A stretch of 64,000 nt of DNA from the NCBI GenBank assembly GCA_022570795.1, contig JAKUDP010000007.1, positions 682,001 through 746,000 of the forward strand. Reading direction: 5' to 3'. The translations under genes and the position numbers were made by a program. The DNA comes from Sphaerulina vaccinii (lineage: Eukaryota; Ascomycota; Dothideomycetes; Mycosphaerellales; Mycosphaerellaceae). Each line of letters starts with the position of its first letter. Position 1 is the stretch's first letter. Of this stretch, positions 21,354 to 30,056 are shown in pieces. Under the pieces are notes generated by a model that saw nothing but the letters and a program-made list of their open reading frames with translations, did no database searches and was not told where the DNA came from.

Positions 21354-22185
21354 TCAACTTGATGTCACCTGCTGTGTAGTTGGCGTCCCAACAGTCTGAC
21401 TTCCTCCTCCCTGACTCGATGTCCTCCGTCTCCTACAACGAGCAAGCCAGGGCACTGCAGCTATCGTAGCCAACAAAGTCGGCACCCCAATCCCAAGACC
21501 AATGCCCAGTGCTATGCGATTGGATCCACCACTGCTATCGCCACTGGTGTTGTTCGTGGGTACCACGATCGCAGTGGGCATGCTTGCCGCAGTGGAGCTG
21601 GACACATATACGCCTGCGAGATGATCGGGACGTCCGGCATCGAATGTTCTGCTCGCATTACCGCAGCATTCGTAGTTAGGTTTGATGTCGTATTCATTAT
21701 TCGAGCCTTGGTGGTATGCGCAGCAGTATGTAATGTTTGCGCATTCGAAGACAAGCCAGCCGCGACTTTGGGCGTCGGAGACTTCAGCAATGGTGTCGCT
21801 TAGACCTTGGCGAGCGTGAGCAGAAAGAACCGAAGGCAGCATGCGAGACGCGTTCTTCCTTACCAGTAGAGCTGTTGGTGCAATGCTTTGGACAGCTGTC
21901 AGATTGCCATGTAGGATCTGTACACGCATGTCTCCAGTACCAGTTAAGGTTGCCATCTGCTTGAAACTTACAGAAGCCGTTCGTCGTACATTCGTCTGCT
22001 GTGCCTTTGATTGTGTCTTCGATGCAGCATGGGCTATGCTCAGCACTTAAATCGCAGGTGAAGAACGAGATTCCATTGCGATGATCGTTGGCGATGGTGC
22101 CGTTCGGGAAGTAGCATTGCTTGGTCATATTTGATCCTCGAATTGTTGTCAGCGAGGTCAGCAGAATGGTGATCTGATTGAGCAT
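21354..22185 (-). CDS. Cysteine-rich single-pass membrane protein (fungal family, function unknown)
   Basis: Two exons, 22185..21864 and 21805..21354, joined over a 58-nt intron (GTAAGG donor, CCAAG acceptor) inside the Gly codon of SSTGLSD, give 257 residues. The ATG at 22185 (MLNQITILLTSLTTIRG) is chosen because it gives a short hydrophobic signal-like start; earlier ATGs would add a basic segment. The ectodomain has repeated cysteine pairs: QCYFPNG, PCCIED, NGFCKF, HACTDPTWQSDSCPKHC, ITYCCAYH and YECCG. Several N-x-S/T sites are present. A Ser/Thr-rich stalk, a transmembrane helix (about 203-226) and a basic, Gln/Thr-rich tail follow. Fungi often carry several paralogues of this C-Y-F-P-N/D-G family. 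Its role is not established; a surface sensor or host-contact protein is speculation. Confidence 0.8.
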
Positions 22186-23231
22186 TGTCACTGTCTGGAC
22201 TGGTAGCTGTGATCGGCGCGTCTCGCGAGTTCGTAGCACCAGCGTCGTCTGGCTCTTTGTGGGAGGCCGCATCTTATGCGCCGCTCGCAATCATGCCCAT
22301 GTATGTTATCGCCAAGCATTGACATGAAGGCAAAGACGGCGTTCGCAAAGCTTGATGGTAAGCACAACAGGCATTTGGGATTACGCTATTCGACAATGAT
22401 CGTCAGAAGGCGGATGTTTGTACTTGACACTCTGACGCCAATCATAAGGCTTGGCCAAGCACTCATGCTAGGATCTCAGCCCACCTTGTTGTGCTAAGCT
22501 CCAGGCGGGCGTATGTCATAGCGTTGATGACCAGGTTTATCTGTCCAAGCCATCACGATTAGCATTTGAGGCCGTTCTTGAAGTCCACTACCACCGGGTT
22601 GTCTGAAGGTCTGCAGTACGTTTGCTCCAGTACGTAGATGGCGGAGAACCATGCGAGAGCGCAATGCTTGGTGGCGAAGCATCGCCCAGATGTGTCAGCT
22701 AACAAGAGTGCATCGTGCCTCGTATTTTGGTGACTATGTCGAGCGCTTTTGTGCTTGAATCAGACTTTGCACCAATTCATGTCCCCAACTGCTGCCTCCG
22801 CTGAATCACAGAGTCGCTTTCCCAGCATTCTTCTAGCGTGGCTTCATCTCTAGCAGCACAACTAGACTCGAAATGGTCTGATTCAAGGTGCGACATATCA
22901 TTGCGCAGCAGAAGGTCTCGACTGTCGAACGGCATGATGTCTTCGCCAGAGGCTCTCGCGCCGTCGCGTCTAAGTCACTCGATACAGGCTGCATCATGGC
23001 TGCGTATGTATATTGACTCGCTTGGCTGTTCTTGTCCGGCGACAACTTCTCTGAGCTTCAAGCGCGATCTCCATATAGATCGAGTAATGTGAAGTTCCAA
23101 TGTTTGAACCATCAACTTCGGCATGAATCACTCTGAAATCTCTCCGAGCAGCGTCTTCTGCCTGCGCGGCTGCGATGTCCATTGAGCTCTTCCACATGCT
23201 TCCAAGCTTACGCAAAGCTTCAGCCGTCTCT
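22186..23231. other. Intergenic region, with a coding-like ORF touching the Med11 stop
   Basis: Mostly featureless. The exception is a minus-strand frame, 23239..22994 (81 codons), that overlaps the Med11 stop. Its first ~40 codons (ETAEALRKLGSMWKSSMDIA...) read as an amphipathic helix; the rest looks random. See findings. No other gene was recognised. Confidence 0.4.
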
Positions 23232-23795
23232 TCAGTCATTGCTCAGCACATCCCGAAGCAGCTCTTTTGCCTCTTGCACAAGCTCCGCCTCCTTCTCAGC
23301 TCCCACTTTGTTGCCACGGCTGTTCAGCCAGCCAACGTCCAAGTTGCCCAACCCACCATTCTTGATCCTATCCGGATCTAGCAGCTGCTCCTTAGGCACT
23401 TGCGCAAGACCCGGTCGAGTACCCTGAGCTGGCGCTGGCGCTGGTGCCACCTTGGGATTATCCTGCACACTGCCCGGATCAGGCGTGATAATGCCAGCTT
23501 CCTCTAAGGCATACACTTGTCTGCGCAGTCGTGCTATGACGCCTTGTAGGGTCTCGTAGAAGGCGGTTGAATTGTCTGTAAAGTGTTCTTTGCGCGCTTC
23601 GAGGTTGTCGCCGGCGGCATCGGTCATTTGGGTATCGTCGTCGAGAGCATCGTGCATGTTCAATGGCCGGTTCGTGAGCGCGTGGACTGCCTGGCCAGCT
23701 GAACTGAGCAATGTCGCGACATCTTTGTTGATTTCTGAGAGCTCGCGGATGCGCTCTGCTGGCGTGATCGCGACGAATGTCGGTGGCTGCGCCAT
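23232..23795 (-). CDS. Mediator complex subunit 11 (Med11)
   Basis: A single exon of 187 residues. The N-terminal two-helix region is diagnostic: AERIRELSEINKDVATLLSS (13-32) followed by AGQAVHALTN, then a second helix around STAFYETLQGVIARLRRQVY. A Pro/Ala-rich linker and a C-terminal helix (KEAELVQEAKELLRDVL) complete it, as in filamentous-fungal Med11. Med11 sits in the Mediator head module, pairs with Med22, and contacts RNA polymerase II and TFIIH in the nucleus. It is transcribed divergently from TAF5, another pre-initiation factor, with 259 bp between the ATGs. The stop codon overlaps a second open frame that might reflect an alternative C-terminus. Confidence 0.88.
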   Translation of the reverse strand: MAQPPTFVAITPAERIRELSEINKDVATLLSSAGQAVHALTNRPLNMHDALDDDTQMTDAAGDNLEARKEHFTDNSTAFYETLQGVIARLRRQVYALEEAGIITPDPGSVQDNPKVAPAPAPAQGTRPGLAQVPKEQLLDPDRIKNGGLGNLDVGWLNSRGNKVGAEKEAELVQEAKELLRDVLSND

Positions 23796-24054
23796 TGCGA
23801 GTGCAACGTTATGACATGGTCATCGAGCAGTGTGTTGTTGTCGAAGACAGAAAGAGAGCGCCGTTAGAGCTGCAGGTACGGAAGCATAATCCCTGTGCTT
23901 GGGCCCACTTTTTCGTACACTTGTACGCTTGTAGCAGACCTCGAACTTCACGCTTCACTTCTCACACTTCTCACGCTTCGCACTCCCGACATCTCGTCCA
24001 TCTAAGTTAACGACACCGCGATATCGCATGTGAACAACGACTCATAACCACAAG
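23796..24054. promoter_or_regulatory. Shared bidirectional promoter of Med11 and TAF5
   Basis: Only 259 bp separate the two divergent start codons, so both promoters must lie here. The TAF5-proximal half has short direct repeats built on TTCTCACACTTC/TTCACTTCTCACAC-like words (about 23945-23985). No TATA box was obvious. Confidence 0.55.
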
Positions 24055-27000
24055 ATGGCGTCGCAGCCGCTACCACCCTCGCGCACGACGAGTGTGGGAC
24101 CGCAGAGTGCAGGAGGTATGGGCGCTCCTCCTGCTACAACGCCTGGGGGAGCAGGTGGGAATCAGCAACAGAATCTAAATCAAATTGTGAGTAGCGATGC
24201 TGTCCTCTTACCTGCTGTCTTCTTTGCTTGCGATGTGATGAACCCATCCTGGATGCAACCTGGACTTCGCACGTCAACTTGTCCTTCCAACCTGGACTGG
24301 GACTAGACTACCCGACTTGCGTCTTCGCATTCCGGACGATTCGCACCCATCATGGCTCCCAAAAAGGTCGTAAAAGATACGAGCAAAGGCGTGTCAACGA
24401 ACAAGCTCCCTCCACCAGATGTGAGTGACGAAGAGTCACAACCGCAATTCGTCATGAATTTAGGCTGGAGGCCTTGCAGATATTGTACCTTGAGATGCCG
24501 CAGCGCAACAAATGGCGAATCAAACCTCGCGATACACGAGGCACAATGTGTATATCGACCTGGAGGAACCCTTTACAATGCCGGAATTCGTGTTGATGCG
24601 ACGACGGGCCAAAGAATCCAGACTCAAGCTGTTACTTCGAATGCAACGCCTGCGGCTACTTCGAATACAACGCATGCGGCGACTTCGAATGCAACGCCTG
24701 CGCTTACTCCGACTGCAACGCCTGCGGCTCCTACGATACCCACGATACCTCCGCAGCAAGTAGCGATTCCGAGCGCTTCAAGCACTTCAAGTGCTCAAGT
24801 CCATGCTCACCGCGGCAGGCTTCATGTAAGGACCACTTTCGCACCTGCCGCAACGGAAATCATACACAGATGGCCAATAGCTGACATCGAGCTGCCCCGA
24901 TGCTTCGCGAAGATGTGGCATTCTGGATAGAGCTAGCTCACTTGTCCAGCCGAAGTGAAATGGTTACTGCTCTGCCTCACTTGTCACTGGCCACAGAAGC
25001 CACTAGAACGAGGGCCCCACATCTACCAAAACTCACTCCGGCTCTACCCTTCACATTAAAGTCTCGTCGCGCATCACCACGTCTTCTTACTCACAACAAT
25101 GGCGTATCGACCACAGAATGCTAACATAACGGTTCAGGTCCTCGAATATCTCTCCAAGAAGGGCTATAGTCGCACTGAGGCCCAGCTCCGGATGGAGAGC
25201 GCGAATACAGATCCCGCTGGAAATGTCATCGCCACCTCCATCGACGAAATCGGCGGCAAGAAGTATGGTCGCGCATTCGACCTCACCTACAACTGGATCG
25301 ATAACGTACTGGACATCTACAAGCCAGAGCTGAAGCGACTACTGTGGCCACTTTTCGTGTACTCATATCTGCAATGCATCGGCGAGTTCTACATTCGAGA
25401 GGCACCGGAGTTCTTCAAAATTCACAGGCGCCATTTCGAGCGAGAGCGTGCCGATGATCTTCGCGCACTTTCACAGATCGATCAACCGGAACATGCTCAA
25501 GAGAACCATGTCGCGCAAGTCTACCGGAACAACAAGTACCGCCTGACCCTCAGTAACATGGCATTCCAGACCTTGGTGATGTATTTGGAGAGCAAGGACA
25601 ACGAAGGAGGCAAAATCGTCACAAGTCTCATGAATCAATACATGGACATCAGGTGCGTGGACCGCGCAGCTGCCGGATCTGAAAGAAGTCTTGCAAAGAT
25701 GATCGCCAGCCGTGATGGCCAGGAGGACGTGCCGGCTGAAGACGAAGGCATTCCTGGGCACAACCCGGGGTCTGCCAACCTAGATCCCAAAGCTCCAGCA
25801 GTTCTCTCGAAGCTCTCACTGGGACCATTACCGATGGAAACCGAACTCTTGGAAGATGTAAAGGCGGAACTCCAGGAGCATGACGCTTTGAATCCACCCG
25901 CACCTGGCCAGAATACATTGGTAGATGAATTCGAGCAGCGCATCAAGCGTGAAGAGACAGATGACGCCGCGCCACAAAGAGATGCTCTCCCATACCCACC
26001 ATCCACCGCGCGAGACGTGGCGATGGAAGTGCAGAGAGTGAAAGAGAATCGCGACCGCTTCCGCATCGAAGGCAAGACTGGCGGCGTAGGACCTGGAGTT
26101 AGCGTGACTATGTTCACCTTCCACAACACTTTCGACAGTGTCAACTGTATTGAGTTCTCGGGCGACAATACTCTGGTTGCTGTCGGCACAGCCGAATCCT
26201 ACATCAGAGTCTGGTCGCTGGAGGACAACCGCACACTCACATCCCCCACAGACCCTCCTTCGTTCCAACCTTCGTCGTCACGGCGACTCATTGGACATTC
26301 AGGACCTGTCTATGCTCTTTCATTCTCCCCATCCATAGCTGTGCCAGAGCCACAGACCAACGGCCACACCAACGGTTCTACATCGTCAAGATCGCAACCA
26401 CGGTACTTGTTATCGTGCTCTGCCGACTGCACGATCCGCTTGTGGTCTTTGGACACCTGGTCGAACTTGGTCGTGTACAAATCGCACAACATGCCAGTGT
26501 GGGATGTTCGTTTCTCTCCCTTTGGCTTCTACTTCACATCCTGCTCTGCAGATCGAACGGCACGGCTATGGAGTACCAATCAAATAGCGCCACTTCGATT
26601 GTTCGTTGGACACGACTCCGACGCTGATGTGGTAGCATGGCATCCCAACAGCGCATATGTGTTCACCGGATCAGGTGCACCAGATCGCACAGTCCGGATG
26701 TGGGACATACAAAGAGGACAGGCAGTGCGTATCTTCACAGGCCATGTCGGCAACGTCACGGCTCTCTCTTGCTCGCCAAGTGGCAAGATGGTTGCTAGTG
26801 CTGATGACAGAGGCGAAATCATCCTTTGGGATCTGGCGAGAGGCCGTTTGGTCAAGCGGATGCGTGGACATGGCCGTGGCGGTATCTGGAGCTTGGACTG
26901 GAGCGTTGAGTCCAGCGTTCTCGTCTCTGGCGGAGCTGATGGCACTGTGCGGGTCTGGGATGTGCAGCCGAACAAAGACGGTCAAGGCAAGGTTGTTGGC

Positions 27001-27192
27001 GAAGGCGGCGCTGGTCTCAAGATTGATGGCGCGACATTGGGAGGCGGTGCCGTTAATAAGGGCAAGTCCAAGAAGGATGTCGTGGTGTCGCCAGACCAGA
27101 TCTCAGCCTTCCCAACGAAGAAGAGCCCAGTTTACAAGGTCGGCTTCACGCAGATGAATCTGGTTGTTGCTGCTGGTGCTTACCTGCCTTGA
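24055..27192 (+). CDS. TAF5: TAF5, WD40 subunit of TFIID/SAGA
   Basis: Exon 1 (24055..24186) and exon 2 (25138..27192) encode 728 residues. The 951-nt intron is exceptional here, but its ends are canonical (GTGAGT; GCTAACATAACGGTTCAG). The junction rebuilds the family LisH segment NLNQI-VLEYLSKKGYSRTEA, which the alternative ATG at 25099 would not. Domains: a Pro/Gly-rich start, LisH (about 42-75), the TAF5 N-terminal helical domain (about 95-235, with FDLTYNWIDNVLDIYKPELK), an acidic linker, then WD40 repeats from about residue 365 to 680 (SYIRVWSLEDN, CTIRLWSLDTW, RTARLWSTNQ, RTVRMWDIQRG, GEIILWDLARG, GTVRVWDVQPN). It scaffolds TFIID and, in fungi, SAGA. It is divergent from Med11. A separate ORF sits inside the intron. 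Confidence 0.93.
24352..24930 (+). CDS. Possible nested gene inside the TAF5 intron (C2HC finger-like protein)
   Basis: An open frame of 192 codons lies wholly inside the 951-nt TAF5 intron, same strand. Its ATG is in good context (CATCATGGCTCCC). Residues 42-66 contain C-x2-C-x16-H-x3-C (PCRYCTLRC ... AIHEAQC), which could bind zinc. Residues about 96-128 are four imperfect copies of an 8-residue Ser/Asn/Thr/Ala/Pro unit from a 24-bp minisatellite. The C-terminus (IIHRWPIADIELPRCFAKMW) is unlike the linker. I do not recognise a family. It may be a real nested or inserted gene, a remnant, or chance; the length and finger-like spacing argue mildly for coding. Confidence 0.35.
   Translation: MAPKKVVKDTSKGVSTNKLPPPDVSDEESQPQFVMNLGWRPCRYCTLRCRSATNGESNLAIHEAQCVYRPGGTLYNAGIRVDATTGQRIQTQAVTSNATPAATSNTTHAATSNATPALTPTATPAAPTIPTIPPQQVAIPSASSTSSAQVHAHRGRLHVRTTFAPAATEIIHRWPIADIELPRCFAKMWHSG
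24638..24733 (+). repeat. 24-bp minisatellite, four copies
   Basis: Four direct copies of a 24-bp unit at 24638, 24662, 24686 and 24710, each close to CGAATGCAACGCCTGCGGCT followed by ACTT or similar. The period is a multiple of three, so the nested frame stays open through it. Confidence 0.85.
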
Positions 27193-27556
27193 CCATGTTT
27201 CGATTAGGCAGGCGGGCAGGCGCATGGAAGGAAAAGTGAATTAGCAAGGCGCATGGCGTTTCGGGTTATTGGGCCTATGAGGCAGAGCTATGATACCAGA
27301 AGCATGAATGACCGCAGTAGGAATAGAGAGAACTTTGGGAGGTTCATGCTATACTCGGCTGTTCCTGAGGCTGCATGGGCTGTACAAGCCTCAGAGAAGT
27401 ATTGTACCGTAAGCAGGCCAGCCAGCCAGACATCGTAGCAATATAGCAATGCATTTCGAAAGCTATGAATTTCATGCACTCACTAACAGCACATCTTCGC
27501 TCAACTAAGGGTATCATCAACCAGAAAAAGTCATACTCATACAAAGCTTCATCAGT
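27193..27556. other. Convergent 3' region of TAF5 and the small basic protein gene
   Basis: 364 bp between the TAF5 stop and the minus-strand gene's stop. It presumably holds both polyadenylation regions. No gene was seen. Confidence 0.5.
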
Positions 27557-28058
27557 TCATTCCATATCATCAGTTCGGACAGCAGTCCTCTTCGATCCAC
27601 GTCCATCAGTACCATGCATACGACGAGTACCAGCAGCCTATCATCATCAAGTCAGCATATGACAACCTCCCAACATCAAGATCACGAAATTCTTATCTTA
27701 CCTTAACTCCACTCTTCCCAGTAACACTTCCCTTCAACTTTGTCAAAGCCCCAGAAACCTTATCTCCCATACTCGGCTTCCTCTTATGATGATGCACTGG
27801 AGCGCTACCAGTTGTATAGTGTGTTTCGTGATTACTGGCTAGAGGTCCTCGACCTCCGTGTCCTTTATGCCCGATACCATTTGGATGAGTCGTGGTCTTT
27901 TGAGTTGTTGTAGTGGTTCCAGTGATGGGGTTTGTAGATTGCGCTGTGGTGACTTTCGCTTGGTTCTTATTTCGAAGACGGGAGAGCAGAGAGGGTTTCA
28001 TGGTCGCTGTGCGTGTAGTTGTGCCTGTTGTGCGGTTGGATTTGCGTGTGATAGCCAT
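27557..28058 (-). CDS. Small basic conserved fungal protein (function unknown)
   Basis: Two exons, 28058..27702 and 27637..27557, joined by a 64-nt phase-0 intron (GTAAGA donor, ATGATAG acceptor), encode 145 residues. The start MAITRKSNRTTG is the first in-frame ATG close to the conserved KPSLLSRLRN; an open frame continues upstream. The protein is very basic and Thr-rich, with HHHKRKPSMGDKVSGALTKL (exon 1) and a C-terminal block AAGTRRMHGTDGRGSKR supplied by exon 2. I recall this C-terminal RRMHGTDGRG block from small proteins in many ascomycetes, with no established function that I know of. Reading exon 1 alone would lose the conserved end. Predicted disordered; no membrane segment. Confidence 0.75.
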
Positions 28059-28730
28059 GTTGTTCTGCTTGTTCAGGTAACGTTCTGTAAAGCCTGGTTG
28101 GAGTGTAGTACTTTGTTGTTGATGTGTAGGATAAGAAGGAAAACCTAACACTGTACGTGCGGGCATGAATACCTACTCTACTGTTAATTGATTGATGGGT
28201 GGTATCACAATACCTGATTCAAACCCCAGTAAGCTACTACATCATCAGCCATGGTGCTACGCAACCACGCACATACTCAGCACGACGTCAAGCCTCACAC
28301 CTCGCGTTTATCAGTGGAGATAGACTTCCATGTGATTGTGTCAGAACTTGGAATCCTGGTCAAAAGGAATCGTGAAGTCCTGTCGCCGACGTCATTTCGG
28401 GTGAAACTTGGCGTAGAGCACAGATCTTTTACCTAGACTAGTTAGAGCAAGAGAGTCAGGACGATGAGCTCGACTGTGGCCGTTCTCGTGGAGGGGCGTA
28501 GAGAATAACATCTTGCTGGTGTGCAATGCACAGCCACATTGATAAGCTGTCTTCATGCTCGTCTCGCGATCATCTTCTCGTTGTCCCACCAATATATCAC
28601 AGGAACCCTTAAGCCATGCAGAAGTGAAAACACCGGTGGATGACCACGACAAGGTGAATTTTCGAGAGCATCGCATGTCAGCTTTGACTATGTGCACTTT
28701 CTACAGCCGTGACTTGACTACGAATGCTGC
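28059..28730. other. Intergenic region
   Basis: About 670 bp between two minus-strand genes. Open frames are short and without domains. Presumed promoter of the small basic protein gene and 3' flank of the J-like gene. Confidence 0.5.
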
Positions 28731-30056
28731 TCAAGATATCTTCAACTCATCAAGATTGATGCCTTCTACCTCTTCAGGTTCTCGCCCGTACATATCGTAG
28801 TACTTCTTCCGTTCGGGATGTGTAAGGACATCGTAAGCTTTGTTGATCGCGATCCTGCACGAATCTGTCAGTCTGAGTTGTCGTAGGTGTACGATGTATA
28901 CCCACCATCGTGTTGGTGCATCTGGATCATCGGGAAAGCGGCCCGGGTTATGTCGAAGTGAAAGGCGTTCAAGTTGTCTGCAAAGTGGTCAGTAGGGTGA
29001 AGCGTGAGATTATGCAACAAGGACTTACCTCTTCGCTATCAGTAGTAGCACATCAGGATCAGTGCTTGGATCTATGTCTAGGATCCTGTAGAGCAATGGC
29101 CATTGACTCTTGCTCCACTCAGCTTGCACGTCTTCGTCGTCGCTGTCATCGTAGTCGGCGTATGAGTAATACTGATACTCTCCAGCTCCGGCTCCGGCTC
29201 TGATAGCAGTCTTGCTGCTGTTGCGACGTATCGGCTCAGGAGGCACGAATGGTGGCGTACCCATTGGCGGCGAAGGTGGAGGCATAGACCTTCTGTTCAT
29301 CGGAGACGGAGGAGTTGGGTAGGGAGAACCTGAAGGAACACTGCCAAAAGTCACTGGTGGAGATGGAGGCTTGGTAAAAGTTGGAGTTGAAGGTCCAGAA
29401 GGCGACATGAATAGTGATTGTCTTCGATCCATACTCTTGCGGCGCGGATCCTGGCTATCGACTCGCTCCAGCGAAGGATTGCTAGATCGAGGTGAATACG
29501 AAGAAGGAGGGGTGAATACTGGTGGCGTGAAAAGCGGATTGTGTGAAGGCGTGTATGGTGGTGGCGGCGGTAGCGGACTGCCAACGAGACCTGAGGGCGT
29601 ATGTGGTATTTCTGCTGGAGTATAGAGTGTGCTGGCCTTGCTGGGTTTTCGAGGAGTGCCTCCCAGTGGCAGAGGCTCAGTATATGCTGAATCTTTGCGC
29701 TGTCTGCGATCGAGCTCTTGTTCCAGATCTCGTAATTCGGCAATCTGCATTCCTGATCGATCACATACAGCCAATTGAGCATTCAGAGCTTGTAGAAGTT
29801 CTCGATCAGTTGTTGTGAGCTTCTTTTGCTCTTCAATCCTCTCAATATGTTGCACCAATTCCTTAGTCATGTCTTTGTTCAGACTTTCCATCATGTCCAC
29901 TGTCTTCTCTGGCAGCCTCAGTCCATTCTTGACATCTTGCCGAACTTTTCCGATTCGAACTTGCAACTCATTCGAAGCTTCTCTGTCCAACTTGATGATT
30001 TGCCTCAGCTGGCAAAGATTCAATCCAGCTGCATTCAAGGCCGCAGTAGATGGCAT
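28731..30056 (-). CDS. J-domain-like protein with degenerate HPD motif and coiled coil
   Basis: Three exons, 30056..29029, 28977..28906 and 28854..28731, encode 407 residues. The ATG at 30056 (MPSTAALNAAGLN) is the one followed by ordered sequence. Residues about 15-130 are predominantly helical and likely coiled coil (QHIERIEEQKKLTTTDRELL). A long Pro/Ser-rich linker (about 140-310) and an acidic DYDDSDDEDV follow. Spliced exons 2 and 3 then complete a J-like domain: LLYRILDIDPSTDPDVL, ... LSLRHNPGRFPDD ..., INKAYDVLTHPERKKYYDMY. The Hsp70-stimulating HPD tripeptide is replaced by HNP, so it may bind partners without activating Hsp70. The domain is only visible after splicing. The partner is unknown. 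Confidence 0.82.

Noticed and set aside
25099..25137. ATG at 25099 as the TAF5 start.
   Set aside because: Using it loses the LisH opening NLNQI-VLEYL and the Pro/Gly-rich N-terminus; the segment reads as intron with a GCTAAC branch and TTCAG acceptor.
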